DNA of 64,000 nt, taken from assembly GCF_900182705.1 (NCBI RefSeq), contig NZ_FXTP01000019.1, positions 17,516 to 81,515 on the forward strand, written 5' to 3'. This DNA comes from Gracilimonas mengyeensis (lineage in GTDB: Bacteria; Bacteroidota; Rhodothermia; Balneolales; Balneolaceae). The notes under the pieces are model-generated. The model was not told the DNA's origin. It saw nothing but the letters and a program-made list of their open reading frames with translations, and made no database searches. Positions 25,827 through 35,135 of the stretch are shown one piece after another. Both the position numbers and the translations under genes were made by a program. Every line of letters begins with the position of its first letter. Positions within the stretch are counted from its first letter, which is position 1.

Positions 25827-26594
25827 TCAAGAAAACATAACCTGATCTTTAGACAACTCAGATTTTAGCTTGATCAGCAGCTTTCCGACGATCTGAGAAA
25901 TACGTGCTTCAGTTAACTCCAGAAGCAGTGCGATTTCACTCATCGTCATATCCTCATAATAATATAGCATCAGGATCAGACGCTCGCGTTCTTTCAACTC
26001 TCCAATTTTCTTTTGAAGGGCTTCAGTACGCTCCTTTTTTTCCAGGTTGAGATCGGGTGTTTCACTATCCGGATCTTCATGGAAATCGTAGTGTGAACTG
26101 GCCCCGGAATCGTCGTAGGCCGGACTGTCCAGCGATAACACATTCCGCTGCTGTACATTGGAGAGCAGCTTATGATAGTCGTCAATATCCATATCCAGTT
26201 CCTCGGCAATTTCTTCATCCGAAGGTTCGCGGCCTAAAATCTGGCTTTTCTGATCGATTACATTTTGGACTTCCCCATAGTTCTTGCGCTGTTTGCGGGG
26301 CAGCTGGTCTATGCTGCGCAGGTAATCCACGATACTTCCGCGAATGCGGTAATACGCAAAGGTATTGAACTGTATGTTGCGTTCGTGATCGTAGGAATCC
26401 ATGGCTTGCAACAGCCCGTAAATGCCCGCGCTTTCAAGGTCCTCACGTTGAGTGAGGGGCTGATCGGGGCGGCTTATTTTCCCTATGATGCTGCGGATAA
26501 GCGGCATCGACTTACTGATAATTGAATTTCGTAAACCCGGAGCCGGATTTTTGCAATACAGCTCCATGAGTTCTTGTAGTGATTTGTTGCCCAT
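25827..26594 (-). CDS. fliA: Flagellar RNA polymerase sigma factor FliA (sigma28)
   Basis: 255 residues of the sigma-70 group 3 (FliA/WhiG) type. Region 2 reads DLESAGIYGLLQAMDSYDHERNIQFNTFAYYRIRGSIVDYLRSID; region 3 LGREPSDEEIAEELDMDIDDY; region 4 LILMLYYYEDMTMSEIALLLELTEARISQI. It should recognise TTTAAG-N16-CGATAA promoters such as those before the four flagellins, the FliT/FlgM-like pair and fliS-fliD here. Its ATG lies one base beyond the stop of the small membrane protein gene, so it is translated as part of the flhB-flhA-flhF-flhG operon. Confidence 0.95.
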   Translation of the reverse strand: MGNKSLQELMELYCKNPAPGLRNSIISKSMPLIRSIIGKISRPDQPLTQREDLESAGIYGLLQAMDSYDHERNIQFNTFAYYRIRGSIVDYLRSIDQLPRKQRKNYGEVQNVIDQKSQILGREPSDEEIAEELDMDIDDYHKLLSNVQQRNVLSLDSPAYDDSGASSHYDFHEDPDSETPDLNLEKKERTEALQKKIGELKERERLILMLYYYEDMTMSEIALLLELTEARISQIVGKLLIKLKSELSKDQVMFS

Positions 26595-26595
26595 A

Positions 26596-26832
26596 TTAGT
26601 GTTCCCCTTTAGCTTTAGTGTTACCTCCGCCTGAGCCTGAGCTTGACATGGTCATATTTTCAGAATGGTTTTCCTTCACCACATTTAATAAAAAGATGGT
26701 GATATATATGACCGCAAACAGGCTCATGAAGACAATCATACTTCTGTACAAAGCTATGTCGATATTGGCTCCGGAGAGCATCAACAGCATAAACAGGATT
26801 AGAGAAATAACGGAAATAAGTCTTATTAACAT
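26596..26832 (-). CDS. Small two-helix membrane protein between flhG and fliA
   Basis: 78 residues. Two hydrophobic helices (LIRLISVISLILFMLLMLSG and SMIVFMSLFAVIYITIFLL) are followed by a soluble Ser/Gly tail SSSGSGGGNTKAKGEH. It fits tightly between flhG (16 bases) and fliA (1 base), which supports a true gene in the flagellar operon. No family is recognised; FlhG, FlhF and FliA neighbours suggest a role at the flagellar pole or in export control, but that is a guess from position. Confidence 0.7.
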   Translation of the reverse strand: MLIRLISVISLILFMLLMLSGANIDIALYRSMIVFMSLFAVIYITIFLLNVVKENHSENMTMSSSGSGGGNTKAKGEH

Positions 26833-26848
26833 GGTGTTCTCCTATTAT

Positions 26849-27646
26849 TTAGAGTACAGGTTTTAGTTGAGATTGCTCATGATTTGCCGCAAGGGCAATG
26901 AGGTTGTTCGCAATGAACTCAAGTTCTTGCAGAACTTCGCTTTCGGCCTCGCTTTCAATGAGTGTTGTTTGTTGTATAACCGCATCTTTCACGCTTTTGC
27001 TGGCCGGTATAAATCCCAGATAATGGCTTTTCTTTTGCAAAAAGTATGATAGAATAGTGTTGAAGCGGTTAAGCGTGCTTTCTGCGGTTGCTTCGTCGTC
27101 CGCAAAATTGATGATGCTGGCAAAGCGATACTCCGGGTCAATATTGTACACGTATTTGCACAACCGGTACACATCCGAGATAGCGGCGGGTTCGTCCACT
27201 AAAATCAGGGTGCCAATGTCGGCGGTATCCAGGGCCCATAAGGCCATTTCACCGGCACCTGCGGGAGTATCAATTACCACAAAGTCATGATATTCTTTAA
27301 GAAAATGGACCACTTGGTCGAGCGCATCCATAATAAGTTCCGAGCTCAGATTGGCTTGTGCGGGTTCATTGGCGGCCGTCACCAGGCTGATGCCGGAAGC
27401 ATCCTGTGGAAGTTCCTCCAATACACACTGTCCGTTTATCCAGTCGGTCACGGTAGCTCTTACCGGTTCGTTCATCAGGGTTGCACAATTAGCCAGGCCG
27501 AGGTCAACATCCAGCAGGGCGGTCTTATAGCCCATTTTGCTAAGCATAGCTGCCGTATTGATGCTGGCCATACTTTTTCCAACACCGCCTTTTCCGCTAA
27601 TTACCGTATATACAAAAGGTTTATTCATGTTCTGTTGCGTAATCAT
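26849..27646 (-). CDS. flhG: FlhG (MinD-like ATPase regulating flagellar number)
   Basis: About 265 residues. The deviant Walker A SGKGGVGKSMASIN, LLDVDLGLANC, VIDTPAGAGEMAL and LVDEPAAISDVYRL are ParA/MinD features, and the FlhG/YlxH subgroup fits by position after flhF. I place the start at the ATG at 27646, six bases after the flhF stop and behind AGGA; an upstream in-frame ATG at 27685 would overlap flhF. The N-terminal DQAxxLR motif that activates FlhF in other bacteria is not apparent. The C-terminus SAESEVLQELEFIANNLIAL may be the membrane-targeting helix region. Confidence 0.88.
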   Translation of the reverse strand: MITQQNMNKPFVYTVISGKGGVGKSMASINTAAMLSKMGYKTALLDVDLGLANCATLMNEPVRATVTDWINGQCVLEELPQDASGISLVTAANEPAQANLSSELIMDALDQVVHFLKEYHDFVVIDTPAGAGEMALWALDTADIGTLILVDEPAAISDVYRLCKYVYNIDPEYRFASIINFADDEATAESTLNRFNTILSYFLQKKSHYLGFIPASKSVKDAVIQQTTLIESEAESEVLQELEFIANNLIALAANHEQSQLKPVL

Positions 27647-27651
27647 AAGTG

Positions 27652-29223
27652 TCAATTTTCCTGTAATATTTTTTGTGCGAACCACTGTGGATTAAATTCA
27701 CCCAGGCTGTTGGGTATACTTTCGCCACGGCTGGTGTAGCGGGCGTTTCCTCCCATTTCTTGTAAGAATGGAATGATCGGACCCCATTGGGAAACCTCAT
27801 CCAAATGGGTGATAGCCACATAGTCTGGCTGCAGCGGGTGGTGTGTGGCCGAAGAGTTTCTGAAATAGAATCGGTTCAACGCAGCATTTACCACATAGTG
27901 TACTTCAAAAGGCGTAAGTGGCGTCAGCATCTGCCGGATTTTCCAAAAGTCCCGGAAGGCATTGTCTTGTTCCACATTTATCGAAGGCGTATCAATGAAT
28001 ACATGATCAAATTCTTCCCATGCTGCCATATAATCATTTACATCTTTGCCGTTCTTAATCTCAAAATAGGGCAGCTCATGATCCTCGCAGAAAGGCTTAA
28101 GAATGGTATAGTAAGCACCGTTTTCTTTTTTGTTTTGGGGATGCACGGATGCTACCGCAATTTTCTTGTCTTCCATCAGGTCGGGGTGCTGACTGAGTTT
28201 CATAATCAGGCTTGTCTTTCCGGAACCGGAGGGACCCACAAACATCATGTACTTCTGGGGCTCGTCGAAATCGTTTTTACCCAAAGCCTGGCGGATAATA
28301 GCTGCCAGCTTATTCATAAACTGTTCGGGTTGATCGTAGGGATCGATGCCCTTTTCAATGATCTGGCCAAACCAGCCGGCAATTACGCTGGTGGTAATAC
28401 CGGTATGAACCAACTGCTGAAAAGCAGGGTGGGAGGCATAATCCAGGTTTGCCGATATCAGGGCCGAATCGAGCAGGGCTTCAAGTTTATCAAAGCGTTT
28501 GTGCAAGGCTTTGACTTCCCTCTCATCATTTCGTGCAGGTAACACTGTAGTAGCCTGTCGGAATGTTTTTCGCGAGGAGTTTTCACTTTGTTTGAAATGG
28601 GTGATGAATTTTCCATCAGCACCTTTGGGGTTGTCTTTTTGTTTTCCATTGTCAAAAACACTTTTAATAACGGGCTTCGGCTTTTTATGATCTTCTCCAT
28701 CAGCCTTGCCGTTAGTTTTTGGTGGGGTTGGCGCATTGCGTACCGCTGAGCGGCTGTAGGTGGTTGCACCAGCCGCTGTTCCATTGCCATTACTCTTTGG
28801 AGCGGCATCGAAGGCTGTTCCATTATCTTGCTGGCGAAAGGAGGTACCATTGCCATTTGTACGTGCTTCAAAATGCTGTGCAAAATCTTTCTTCTCGATT
28901 TGCTTGGCATACTGGCGCAATTTGTTGAGCTTCTCTTCACCGCCTGAGGCTTTTTTAGGAGCCTGCGCAGCGGCAGATCGTTCAAACTTTACGCCTGCAT
29001 TATCTTGTTGTTGAGCCGGAGGTTGTTTTGAGGCAGAGGCTTGTTGGCCAGACGAGGGTTTATCGCCTGATTTATTCTTTTCATCAGAAAAGATGGTGAT
29101 TTTAGCCTTGCCGTTTTCATTTCCTTCGGCCGCTTCAATTACCAAAAAGTCATCGCCATACATTTGCTGGGCGCTCTTTTTGGCTGCTTCAATCGTTTTT
29201 CCAAAAATATTCTTGAGTATCAT
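27652..29223 (-). CDS. flhF: FlhF-type SRP-like GTPase (divergent)
   Basis: 523 residues. The N-terminus (MILKNIFGKTIEAAKKSAQQMYGDDFLVIEA in essence) matches the FlhF basic domain; residues ~50-240 are a low-complexity linker rich in Asn, Gly, Gln and Lys; ~255-345 is the NG helical part; the G domain begins FVGPSGSGKTSLIMKL (~360). The other SRP-GTPase motifs are altered: DTYRIGA is replaced by SVHPQNKKENGAY, DTAGR by DTPSIN, and TKLDE by THLDEV. It should place the flagellum at the pole, but nucleotide hydrolysis may differ from model FlhF. The gene overlaps flhA by four bases (ATGA). Confidence 0.85.
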   Translation of the reverse strand: MILKNIFGKTIEAAKKSAQQMYGDDFLVIEAAEGNENGKAKITIFSDEKNKSGDKPSSGQQASASKQPPAQQQDNAGVKFERSAAAQAPKKASGGEEKLNKLRQYAKQIEKKDFAQHFEARTNGNGTSFRQQDNGTAFDAAPKSNGNGTAAGATTYSRSAVRNAPTPPKTNGKADGEDHKKPKPVIKSVFDNGKQKDNPKGADGKFITHFKQSENSSRKTFRQATTVLPARNDEREVKALHKRFDKLEALLDSALISANLDYASHPAFQQLVHTGITTSVIAGWFGQIIEKGIDPYDQPEQFMNKLAAIIRQALGKNDFDEPQKYMMFVGPSGSGKTSLIMKLSQHPDLMEDKKIAVASVHPQNKKENGAYYTILKPFCEDHELPYFEIKNGKDVNDYMAAWEEFDHVFIDTPSINVEQDNAFRDFWKIRQMLTPLTPFEVHYVVNAALNRFYFRNSSATHHPLQPDYVAITHLDEVSQWGPIIPFLQEMGGNARYTSRGESIPNSLGEFNPQWFAQKILQEN

Positions 29224-31370
29224 GCGGTTACGAATTCTTCAGATTGTTGAGCTGGTTGTTCAAAAGGTTCTTTAGGTGCGTCAATCTTTTCGGATTGTTC
29301 AATGCGTAAACGGTCAAAGGTTTTGAACTGAACATCCTGGGTGATGTCGTTGTATGACAGCACATTTATATCTGGCAAGATTGGTGCCAGAAATTCGAAA
29401 AGGGTGAACCGAAGGACTGGTGAGGTCAATAAAATCGGATCAAATCCTTGTCGAATCATTTGATCAAAAATGGTAGAGGCGTTCTTGTAAATTGCTTCTA
29501 CGGTGTCTGGAGTAAGCCCAAGGGTGTTGCTGTTCAGCATGCCTTGCTGGGCCTGAGAAAGCAGGTGTGATTCCAGATTTGAATCCATCATCACCACTAC
29601 TACTTCGTTGTTCTCATTTACAAATTGTTTGGTAATGGTTTCCGATAAAGCAGCCCGGCAGTACTCGTTAAGTACATCGGTATTAGTGGTTTGGCCGCAA
29701 TAATCGGCTAAGGTCTCGAGGATCGTATTCAGATCTTTAACCGGGATACGCTCACGCAGCAATCGCTTCAATACTTTTTGTATTTCGCCAATTTTCATAC
29801 CGTCCGGGATCAGTTCTTCAACCAGGGCAGGCGACTGCTCTTTAATATTGTCAATAAGCTTTTTCACCATCTGGCGGTCCACCAGTTTGTGGGCATTTTT
29901 CTTCAGAACTTCCATCAGGTGAGTGGTAATTACCGCTCCGGCTTCGATTACAGAAAGACCATATTTTTCCGCTTGTGACTTATTTTTTCCGCTTACCCAA
30001 ATAGCATCCATTCCAAATGTTGGATCTTTGGTTTCAATACCCTGGATGTCGGGCTTGAAGTCGGAAGGCAGCAGGGTAAGATGGTAGCCGGGGAGTAATT
30101 CTCCATCGCCTTGTTGGATACCTCGCATTTTAATGGTGTAGTGGTTGGCATCCAGTTGTACGTTATCGCGGATACGGATAGAAGGAATGATGATGCCCAG
30201 CTCTGACGCCATTTGTTTGCGGAGGGAAGTCATTCGCTCAAGCAAGTCTCCGCCCTGGTCGGTTTCAACCATTGGGATCAGACTGTAGCCAATTTCCAGC
30301 TCCAGCGTATCTACCAACAGGTAGTTTTCAACAGGATCATCTCCTTTGCCGGAAAGCGCCTTGGTTTCTTCGGCTTCCACTTCATCCTGTTCTTTCTGTT
30401 CAGTTTGCAAGCCATTGTAGGCCATGTAAAGCAGCAAGCCTGCAATCAGCCAGAAAGGAATCAGGGGAAGACCGGGGAGGGTTCCCAACACAAAAATGAA
30501 GGCGGCACCAATAACAATGGTTTTAGGATTACCGAGCAACTGGGAAACCAGTTCCTGGCTAAGGTTACCTTCACTGGCCGCACGGGATACAATCATACCG
30601 GCTGCAGTAGAAATCAGCAGGGCAGGGATTTGGGATACCAGACCGTCACCAATAGTTAACAAGGTATATTTACTCGCCGCTTCGCCGATTGGCATGCCGA
30701 GCTGCATAGTACCAATAATAAGTCCGCCAATAATGTTGATGAAAGTAATCAGAAGGCCGGCAATAACATCACCACGTACAAACTTACTGGCACCGTCCAT
30801 GGCTCCATAGAAGTCGGCTTCGCGGGCAATTTCTTCCCTTTTCTTTTTGGCTTCCTGATCGGTGAGCAGGCCGGCACTCAGGTCGGCATCGATAGACATC
30901 TGCTTCCCGGGCATCGCATCCAGGGTAAAACGGGCGGCTACCTCGGCAATACGGGTAGAACCTTTGGTAATTACCACAAAGTTGATAATCACCAATACAG
31001 CAAAGATGATAATCCCGATAACAAAGTTACCCTGTACTATAAACCCGCCAAAGGTTTCAATAATCGACCCGGCATAACCCTCACTTAAGATGAGACGGGT
31101 AGTACCCACGTTCAAAGCCAGCCTGAATAAAGTCAGGATAAGCAACATTCCGGGGAATACTGCAAACTGCAATGGTTTTAGTGCATAGAAAGCTACCAGC
31201 AGTACAATAAGTGATAAAGAAATATTGATTGCCAGGAAAAAATCCATCAACGCCGTAGGGAACGGAATAATCATGATCAGCAGGATCATGACGATACTGG
31301 AGGAAATAAGTACGTCCGTCTGGAAAAATGTTCCTTTTAATTTGTTGGTATCAAGTCCGCCAAAAGCCAT
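29220..31370 (-). CDS. flhA: Flagellar type III export gate protein FlhA
   Basis: 716 residues. About eight membrane helices in the first ~340 residues, with the FHIPEP-like segment RFTLDAMPGKQMSIDADLSAGLLTDQEAKKKREEIAREADFYGAMDGASKFVRGDVIAG recognisable in pieces (FTLDAMPGKQMSIDADL, FYGAMDGASKFVRGD). The cytoplasmic domain has LRKQMASELGIIIPSIRIRDN, GAVITTHLMEVLKKNAHKLVDRQMVKKLID and the export-substrate chaperone docking domain. It forms the nonameric ring of the export gate. Overlaps flhF at its end and lies 5 bases after flhB. Confidence 0.97.
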   Translation of the reverse strand: MAFGGLDTNKLKGTFFQTDVLISSSIVMILLIMIIPFPTALMDFFLAINISLSLIVLLVAFYALKPLQFAVFPGMLLILTLFRLALNVGTTRLILSEGYAGSIIETFGGFIVQGNFVIGIIIFAVLVIINFVVITKGSTRIAEVAARFTLDAMPGKQMSIDADLSAGLLTDQEAKKKREEIAREADFYGAMDGASKFVRGDVIAGLLITFINIIGGLIIGTMQLGMPIGEAASKYTLLTIGDGLVSQIPALLISTAAGMIVSRAASEGNLSQELVSQLLGNPKTIVIGAAFIFVLGTLPGLPLIPFWLIAGLLLYMAYNGLQTEQKEQDEVEAEETKALSGKGDDPVENYLLVDTLELEIGYSLIPMVETDQGGDLLERMTSLRKQMASELGIIIPSIRIRDNVQLDANHYTIKMRGIQQGDGELLPGYHLTLLPSDFKPDIQGIETKDPTFGMDAIWVSGKNKSQAEKYGLSVIEAGAVITTHLMEVLKKNAHKLVDRQMVKKLIDNIKEQSPALVEELIPDGMKIGEIQKVLKRLLRERIPVKDLNTILETLADYCGQTTNTDVLNEYCRAALSETITKQFVNENNEVVVVMMDSNLESHLLSQAQQGMLNSNTLGLTPDTVEAIYKNASTIFDQMIRQGFDPILLTSPVLRFTLFEFLAPILPDINVLSYNDITQDVQFKTFDRLRIEQSEKIDAPKEPFEQPAQQSEEFVTA

Positions 31371-31375
31371 TAAAC

Positions 31376-32452
31376 TTATATTTTGTGTTTGTTTTTAAGT
31401 TTGTAAACATACGCCAGGATCTCTGCTACGGCCCTGAATTGGTCTTCAGGGATAAATTCGTCTTCTTCTGCGGTAGCAAAAAGAGCACGGGCTACAGGTT
31501 TATTCTCTACAATAGGTATGCCATAATTTTTTGCGAGCTCTTTTATTCGAAGAGCTTTCAGTCTTTTTCCCTTTGCCATCACAATAGGAGCACCATTTGT
31601 TTCGGGATCATATCGAATGGCTACGGCGTAGTGCGTAGGGTTGGCTACTACCACATCGGAATTTAATACCGCGTGGTCCAGACGTTTTTTCTGGCGAAGC
31701 TTCATCCCAAACTGACGACGCTGTCCTTTTACATGAGGATCACCTTCCATCTGCTTGTATTCGTCCTTCACTTCCTGCTTAGTCATGCGAAGGTCTTTAT
31801 GATGCTGAAATCGCTGGTAGATAGCATCGGCAATAGAAAGTACTAGCAGAGCGGCCAGAATTCGGGTTACAAACATGAGTACATAGGATCCGGTCTCGCT
31901 CATACTATAGTCAAGAGGGGAGATCATGAAAGAGACAAATTTGTCTATATCATTCTTAACGGTATAGTATCCGATTAAGACGACGATAAAGAGTTTGATA
32001 AACCCTTTTACCAGTTCAACCAGCCCTTTGGTGGAAAAAATATTTTTTATACCGCTGGCCGGATTCATTTTGCTGGCTTTCGGAGCCATGGCCTTGACGG
32101 CAAATACGCCGCCGGTTTGAGCCAGGTTGACGATTAAAGTCACGATGACCAGTATGAGCAGTATAGGCCCAATCATTCCAATTCCTGCAAATAATGCATC
32201 ATGGAGAAAGCCTATTGCATCTTCTTTATCAGTGAACCCGCCACCAGCGTCATGAAAGAAGGATTCGAATAATTTGGTAACATTATCCGCTACCGATTCA
32301 CTCATAGCTATAAACATAAGTATAGCCGTAATGAGCACCGCCACTGACGATACTTCCTTGCTGATACTTACATTCCCTTCCTTGCGCGCTTCATCCAGCT
32401 TGCGCTGCGTGGGTTCTTCTGTTTTTTCTTGATCTGAACTTTGGTCTGCCAT
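31376..32452 (-). CDS. flhB: Flagellar export switch protein FlhB
   Basis: 358 residues. Start SSDQEKTEEPTQRKLDEARKEGNVSISKEV is standard FlhB text; four membrane helices follow; the cytoplasmic domain has the autocleavage site in VVVANPTHYAVAIRYD (NPTH, cleavage between N and P), then APIVMAKGKRLKALRIKELAKNYGIPIVENKPVARALF. It switches export from hook-type to filament-type substrates. First gene of the reverse operon flhB-flhA-flhF-flhG-(78 aa)-fliA, divergent from flgF. Confidence 0.97.
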   Translation of the reverse strand: MADQSSDQEKTEEPTQRKLDEARKEGNVSISKEVSSVAVLITAILMFIAMSESVADNVTKLFESFFHDAGGGFTDKEDAIGFLHDALFAGIGMIGPILLILVIVTLIVNLAQTGGVFAVKAMAPKASKMNPASGIKNIFSTKGLVELVKGFIKLFIVVLIGYYTVKNDIDKFVSFMISPLDYSMSETGSYVLMFVTRILAALLVLSIADAIYQRFQHHKDLRMTKQEVKDEYKQMEGDPHVKGQRRQFGMKLRQKKRLDHAVLNSDVVVANPTHYAVAIRYDPETNGAPIVMAKGKRLKALRIKELAKNYGIPIVENKPVARALFATAEEDEFIPEDQFRAVAEILAYVYKLKNKHKI

Positions 32453-32861
32453 GCCAGGCTATATTCAAAAACGATACCATATATAGTGGAGTGCTTCCCA
32501 GCCGCTAAATAATGAGGTGACCGTAGTCTGCTTGGACAAAAAATCCATCCATGCGGAAAACATTTCCCCAAAACAGTGAAAATTTTCGGAGGAGGGAGGA
32601 AAAATTTTTTCAAGAAATATTTTTTATCCGATTGGTGATTGATAGGTCAGAAACTCGGCATAAAAGGGCATATAGATACTTTAGAGGACATTCAGGTAAA
32701 TAAATTAGAAGATCCATCAAGACAGAAAAAGCCCCGGAATTCCTCAAAAAAACGGAGGTCAGTGTACAATGGCATAAAAGTTGAACTATTCGGTCGTGAA
32801 AAGAAGGGAAAGCCGTTCCACGGTGTGAATCCCCAAAATTATAAACCACTATCAGTTTTTT
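32453..32861. other. Divergent flagellar promoter region (flhB / flgF)
   Basis: This 409-base spacer between the flhB and flgF operons carries no gene I can support. TGGCAT-AAAAG-TTGAA at 32770-32785 resembles a sigma54 promoter (consensus TGGCAC-N5-TTGCA) but has A where the -12 C should be; it would serve flgF. A related GGCATAAAAG occurs at 32658. No sigma54 or sigma28 box was found for flhB. AT-rich with AAAATTTT palindromic stretches near 32576-32610. Confidence 0.45.
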
Positions 32862-33599
32862 ATGATTGACCGAATATATGCTCATATGCAGGCCATGCAG
32901 GTGTTATCCAAATCGCAGGAAGCGACAGCAGATAATCTGGCAAACATCAATACCCCTGGTTTCAAAGGGAATAAGATGTTTTACCGCATGTTTAAAGAAA
33001 ATATTGACGGCCGCGAAGTAATTAAAAGCGTGCCTATGCAACGTATCAACCTGAACCAGGGCGTGCTGGAGCCTACCGGTAATGAGTTTGACCTGGGTAT
33101 TAACGGCGACGGATTTTTTATGGTAGAACAAGACGGGCAGAATATGCTGACCCGCGATGGCCGCTTTCACTTAGACCCGGATGGCTTTTTAGTGAACGGA
33201 AGTGGTGCCAAAGTGATGGGCAACTCCGGTGAGATTGATCTTTCGGACTACTTTATGGCACAGGGCGACGGCGAGATGCCTAAGCTGGAAATTGCCAAAG
33301 ACGGCACCATCAGCCTGAATGACCGCCCGATTGACAAGCTGCGTATGGTAAATGTAGAAGATTCCAGCCAGCTGCAGCGCAAGGGCAGTGCCTACTTTAC
33401 CGTGGAAGACGAGAGCATGCTTACGGATGATAATACCGGCACCATTATGCAAGGATATTTTGAAAAAGGAAATGTAGAGCCTCTGGCTGAGATGGTTGAT
33501 ATGATGCAGAACACGAAAATGTTCGAATCTCAGCAACGCGCTCTGAAAACCTCTGACGAGTTATTGTCACGGGTTAGCACACAACTCGGAAAATATTAA
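32862..33599 (+). CDS. flgF: Flagellar basal-body rod protein FlgF
   Basis: 245 residues. N-terminal rod signature LSKSQEATADNLANINTPGFKGNKMF, central EFDLGINGDGFFMVE and the C-terminal MVDMMQNTKMFESQQRALKTSDELLSRVSTQLG are those of proximal or distal rod proteins. The first of two adjacent rod genes and shorter than the second, so FlgF is preferred over FlgG. First gene of a ten-gene forward operon. A proximal rod subunit exported by the flagellar type III system, with no signal peptide. Confidence 0.9.
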   Translation: MIDRIYAHMQAMQVLSKSQEATADNLANINTPGFKGNKMFYRMFKENIDGREVIKSVPMQRINLNQGVLEPTGNEFDLGINGDGFFMVEQDGQNMLTRDGRFHLDPDGFLVNGSGAKVMGNSGEIDLSDYFMAQGDGEMPKLEIAKDGTISLNDRPIDKLRMVNVEDSSQLQRKGSAYFTVEDESMLTDDNTGTIMQGYFEKGNVEPLAEMVDMMQNTKMFESQQRALKTSDELLSRVSTQLGKY

Positions 33600-33621
33600 T
33601 CAACAGTAAAACCCTATACAC

Positions 33622-34416
33622 ATGTTTAGAGCACTAAGTACAGCTGCACTCGGTATGAGTGCCCAACAACGATCGGTAGATAACATTGCCAATAACCTGG
33701 CCAACGTTGGAACCACCGGTTTCAAGAGAAGCACGATTGCTTTTCAGGATCTTTTTTATGAAAACATTGCCTCTTCAAAAATAGGGGGCTCCGTAGATAA
33801 CAACTCCGGTACCGGTCCTGCTTTGCAAATCGGACACGGATCACGTGCCGTGGCAACCATTCGAAACTTTATGCAGGGTTCCGTTACAGAAACAGGGAAT
33901 GCCCTGGATGTAGCTATTACAGGTTCCGGTTTCTTCCAGGTTGAAATGCCGGACGGAAGCATTGCCTATACCCGTGATGGTAACTTTAGCCAGGATGCCA
34001 CCGGTATGCTGGTGAATAACTCCGGATTGCCTCTGGCCAGCCAGATCGAAATCCCCAGTGATGCCGCTGCTATCGAAATTGGACAAGATGGAACCGTCAC
34101 AGCCCTGATGGCTGGTGATAACAGTCAGGTGGAACTCGGACAAATTGAATTGGCAAAATTTGCCAACGCCGGTGGTTTGGAAGCCGTGGGGGACAACCTG
34201 TTCCGCGAAACCGAAGCTTCCGGTATGCCTTTTTATGCGGCACCCGGATCAGAAGGCTTTGGAGCCGTACGCCAGGGTTTCCTTGAGCAATCCAACGTAG
34301 ATATTGTAAATGAGATGGTACGACTGATTGAAGCGCAGCGTGCCTACGAAACAAACTCGAAGATGGTACAGACCGCTGAAGATATGATGTCTGTAACCAA
34401 CTCCATTAAACGATAA
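33622..34416 (+). CDS. flgG: Flagellar distal rod protein FlgG
   Basis: 264 residues, matching the 260-residue FlgG closely: MFRALSTAALGMSAQQRSVDNIANNLANVGTTGFKRS at the start, GNALDVAITGSGFFQVEMPDGSIAYTRDGNFS in the middle and NVDIVNEMVRLIEAQRAYETNSKMVQTAEDMMSVTNSIKR at the end (quoted in parts of the family signature). It builds the distal rod that passes through the P and L rings. 22 bases after flgF and 11 bases before flgA. Confidence 0.96.
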   Translation: MFRALSTAALGMSAQQRSVDNIANNLANVGTTGFKRSTIAFQDLFYENIASSKIGGSVDNNSGTGPALQIGHGSRAVATIRNFMQGSVTETGNALDVAITGSGFFQVEMPDGSIAYTRDGNFSQDATGMLVNNSGLPLASQIEIPSDAAAIEIGQDGTVTALMAGDNSQVELGQIELAKFANAGGLEAVGDNLFRETEASGMPFYAAPGSEGFGAVRQGFLEQSNVDIVNEMVRLIEAQRAYETNSKMVQTAEDMMSVTNSIKR

Positions 34417-34427
34417 GCTTTGATAAA

Positions 34428-35135
34428 ATGACGAGTAGTAGCTTTCTCTTCATAGTAGTCATGTTAGTCCTCCCGGTCCAACCGGTAACGGCCACTGAGC
34501 CTGCCGGGGCCGAGGAGGTTATTGTGGACATGGCCCTTGAAGCAGTACAAGCTAAATTTGCTGATCAAAGCTTCCGTTTCCAGCTATCGCCAAGGTGGAT
34601 ACCCCGTTCAGTACGGGAAATATCGCCGGCGCAAATTCAAATGGTTCAACCGGTAGGGCCTATCCAAAAATACACCAGCTTTGAGGTGGTGTATCAGGCA
34701 GGAGGTCAGCCGGATAAAACCGAGATACAGCTGGAAGTGGTTGCTGAGCAAAAATTACCTGTCTTAAGTCAAAGGGTCGTTGCTGGTCAGGCGATAAAAG
34801 CCGAGGATCTCAGCTGGGCCTGGATTCAAATTACCCTGGGCCGCGAACAGCCGGTATCTGACATGGATCAGCTACTGGGAAAAACCTTACGTCGAACACT
34901 TAATCCCGGTCAGTACATCAATCCGGATTATTTAAGTGCCGGCTATGTGGTTGAAGCAGGCGGTACCGTAAACCTGGTTTATCAGCAAAATGGACTGCAA
35001 ATAATGTTGGCATGCGAAGCCAGACAGGATGGAGCCCTGAACGACGAAATTCAAATTTACTGCAAAGAAACACGAAATAAATATCTGGGCAAGATTACAG
35101 GCCCTGGAGAAGCAGCATGGTTAAGAACGCATTAA
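34428..35135 (+). CDS. flgA: P-ring assembly chaperone FlgA
   Basis: 235 residues with a signal peptide (SFLFIVVMLVLPVQPVTATEP). The SAF domain is at ~residues 115-185 (QRVVAGQAIKAEDLSW, GKTLRRTLNPGQYINPDYL), and the C-terminus GTVNLVYQQNGLQIMLACEARQDGALNDEIQIYCKETRNKYLGKI fits FlgA's end. It helps FlgI form the P ring in the periplasm. The stop overlaps the flgH start by 19 bases. Confidence 0.9.
   Translation: MTSSSFLFIVVMLVLPVQPVTATEPAGAEEVIVDMALEAVQAKFADQSFRFQLSPRWIPRSVREISPAQIQMVQPVGPIQKYTSFEVVYQAGGQPDKTEIQLEVVAEQKLPVLSQRVVAGQAIKAEDLSWAWIQITLGREQPVSDMDQLLGKTLRRTLNPGQYINPDYLSAGYVVEAGGTVNLVYQQNGLQIMLACEARQDGALNDEIQIYCKETRNKYLGKITGPGEAAWLRTH

Noticed and set aside
27787..28542. 251-codon forward open frame
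   Set aside because: Antisense to flhF; the reverse-strand protein has the flagellar motifs and operon fit.
32650..32672. Second sigma54 site before flgF (GGCATAAAAGGGC)
   Set aside because: The GG to GC distance is one base too short and the -12 half is poor.
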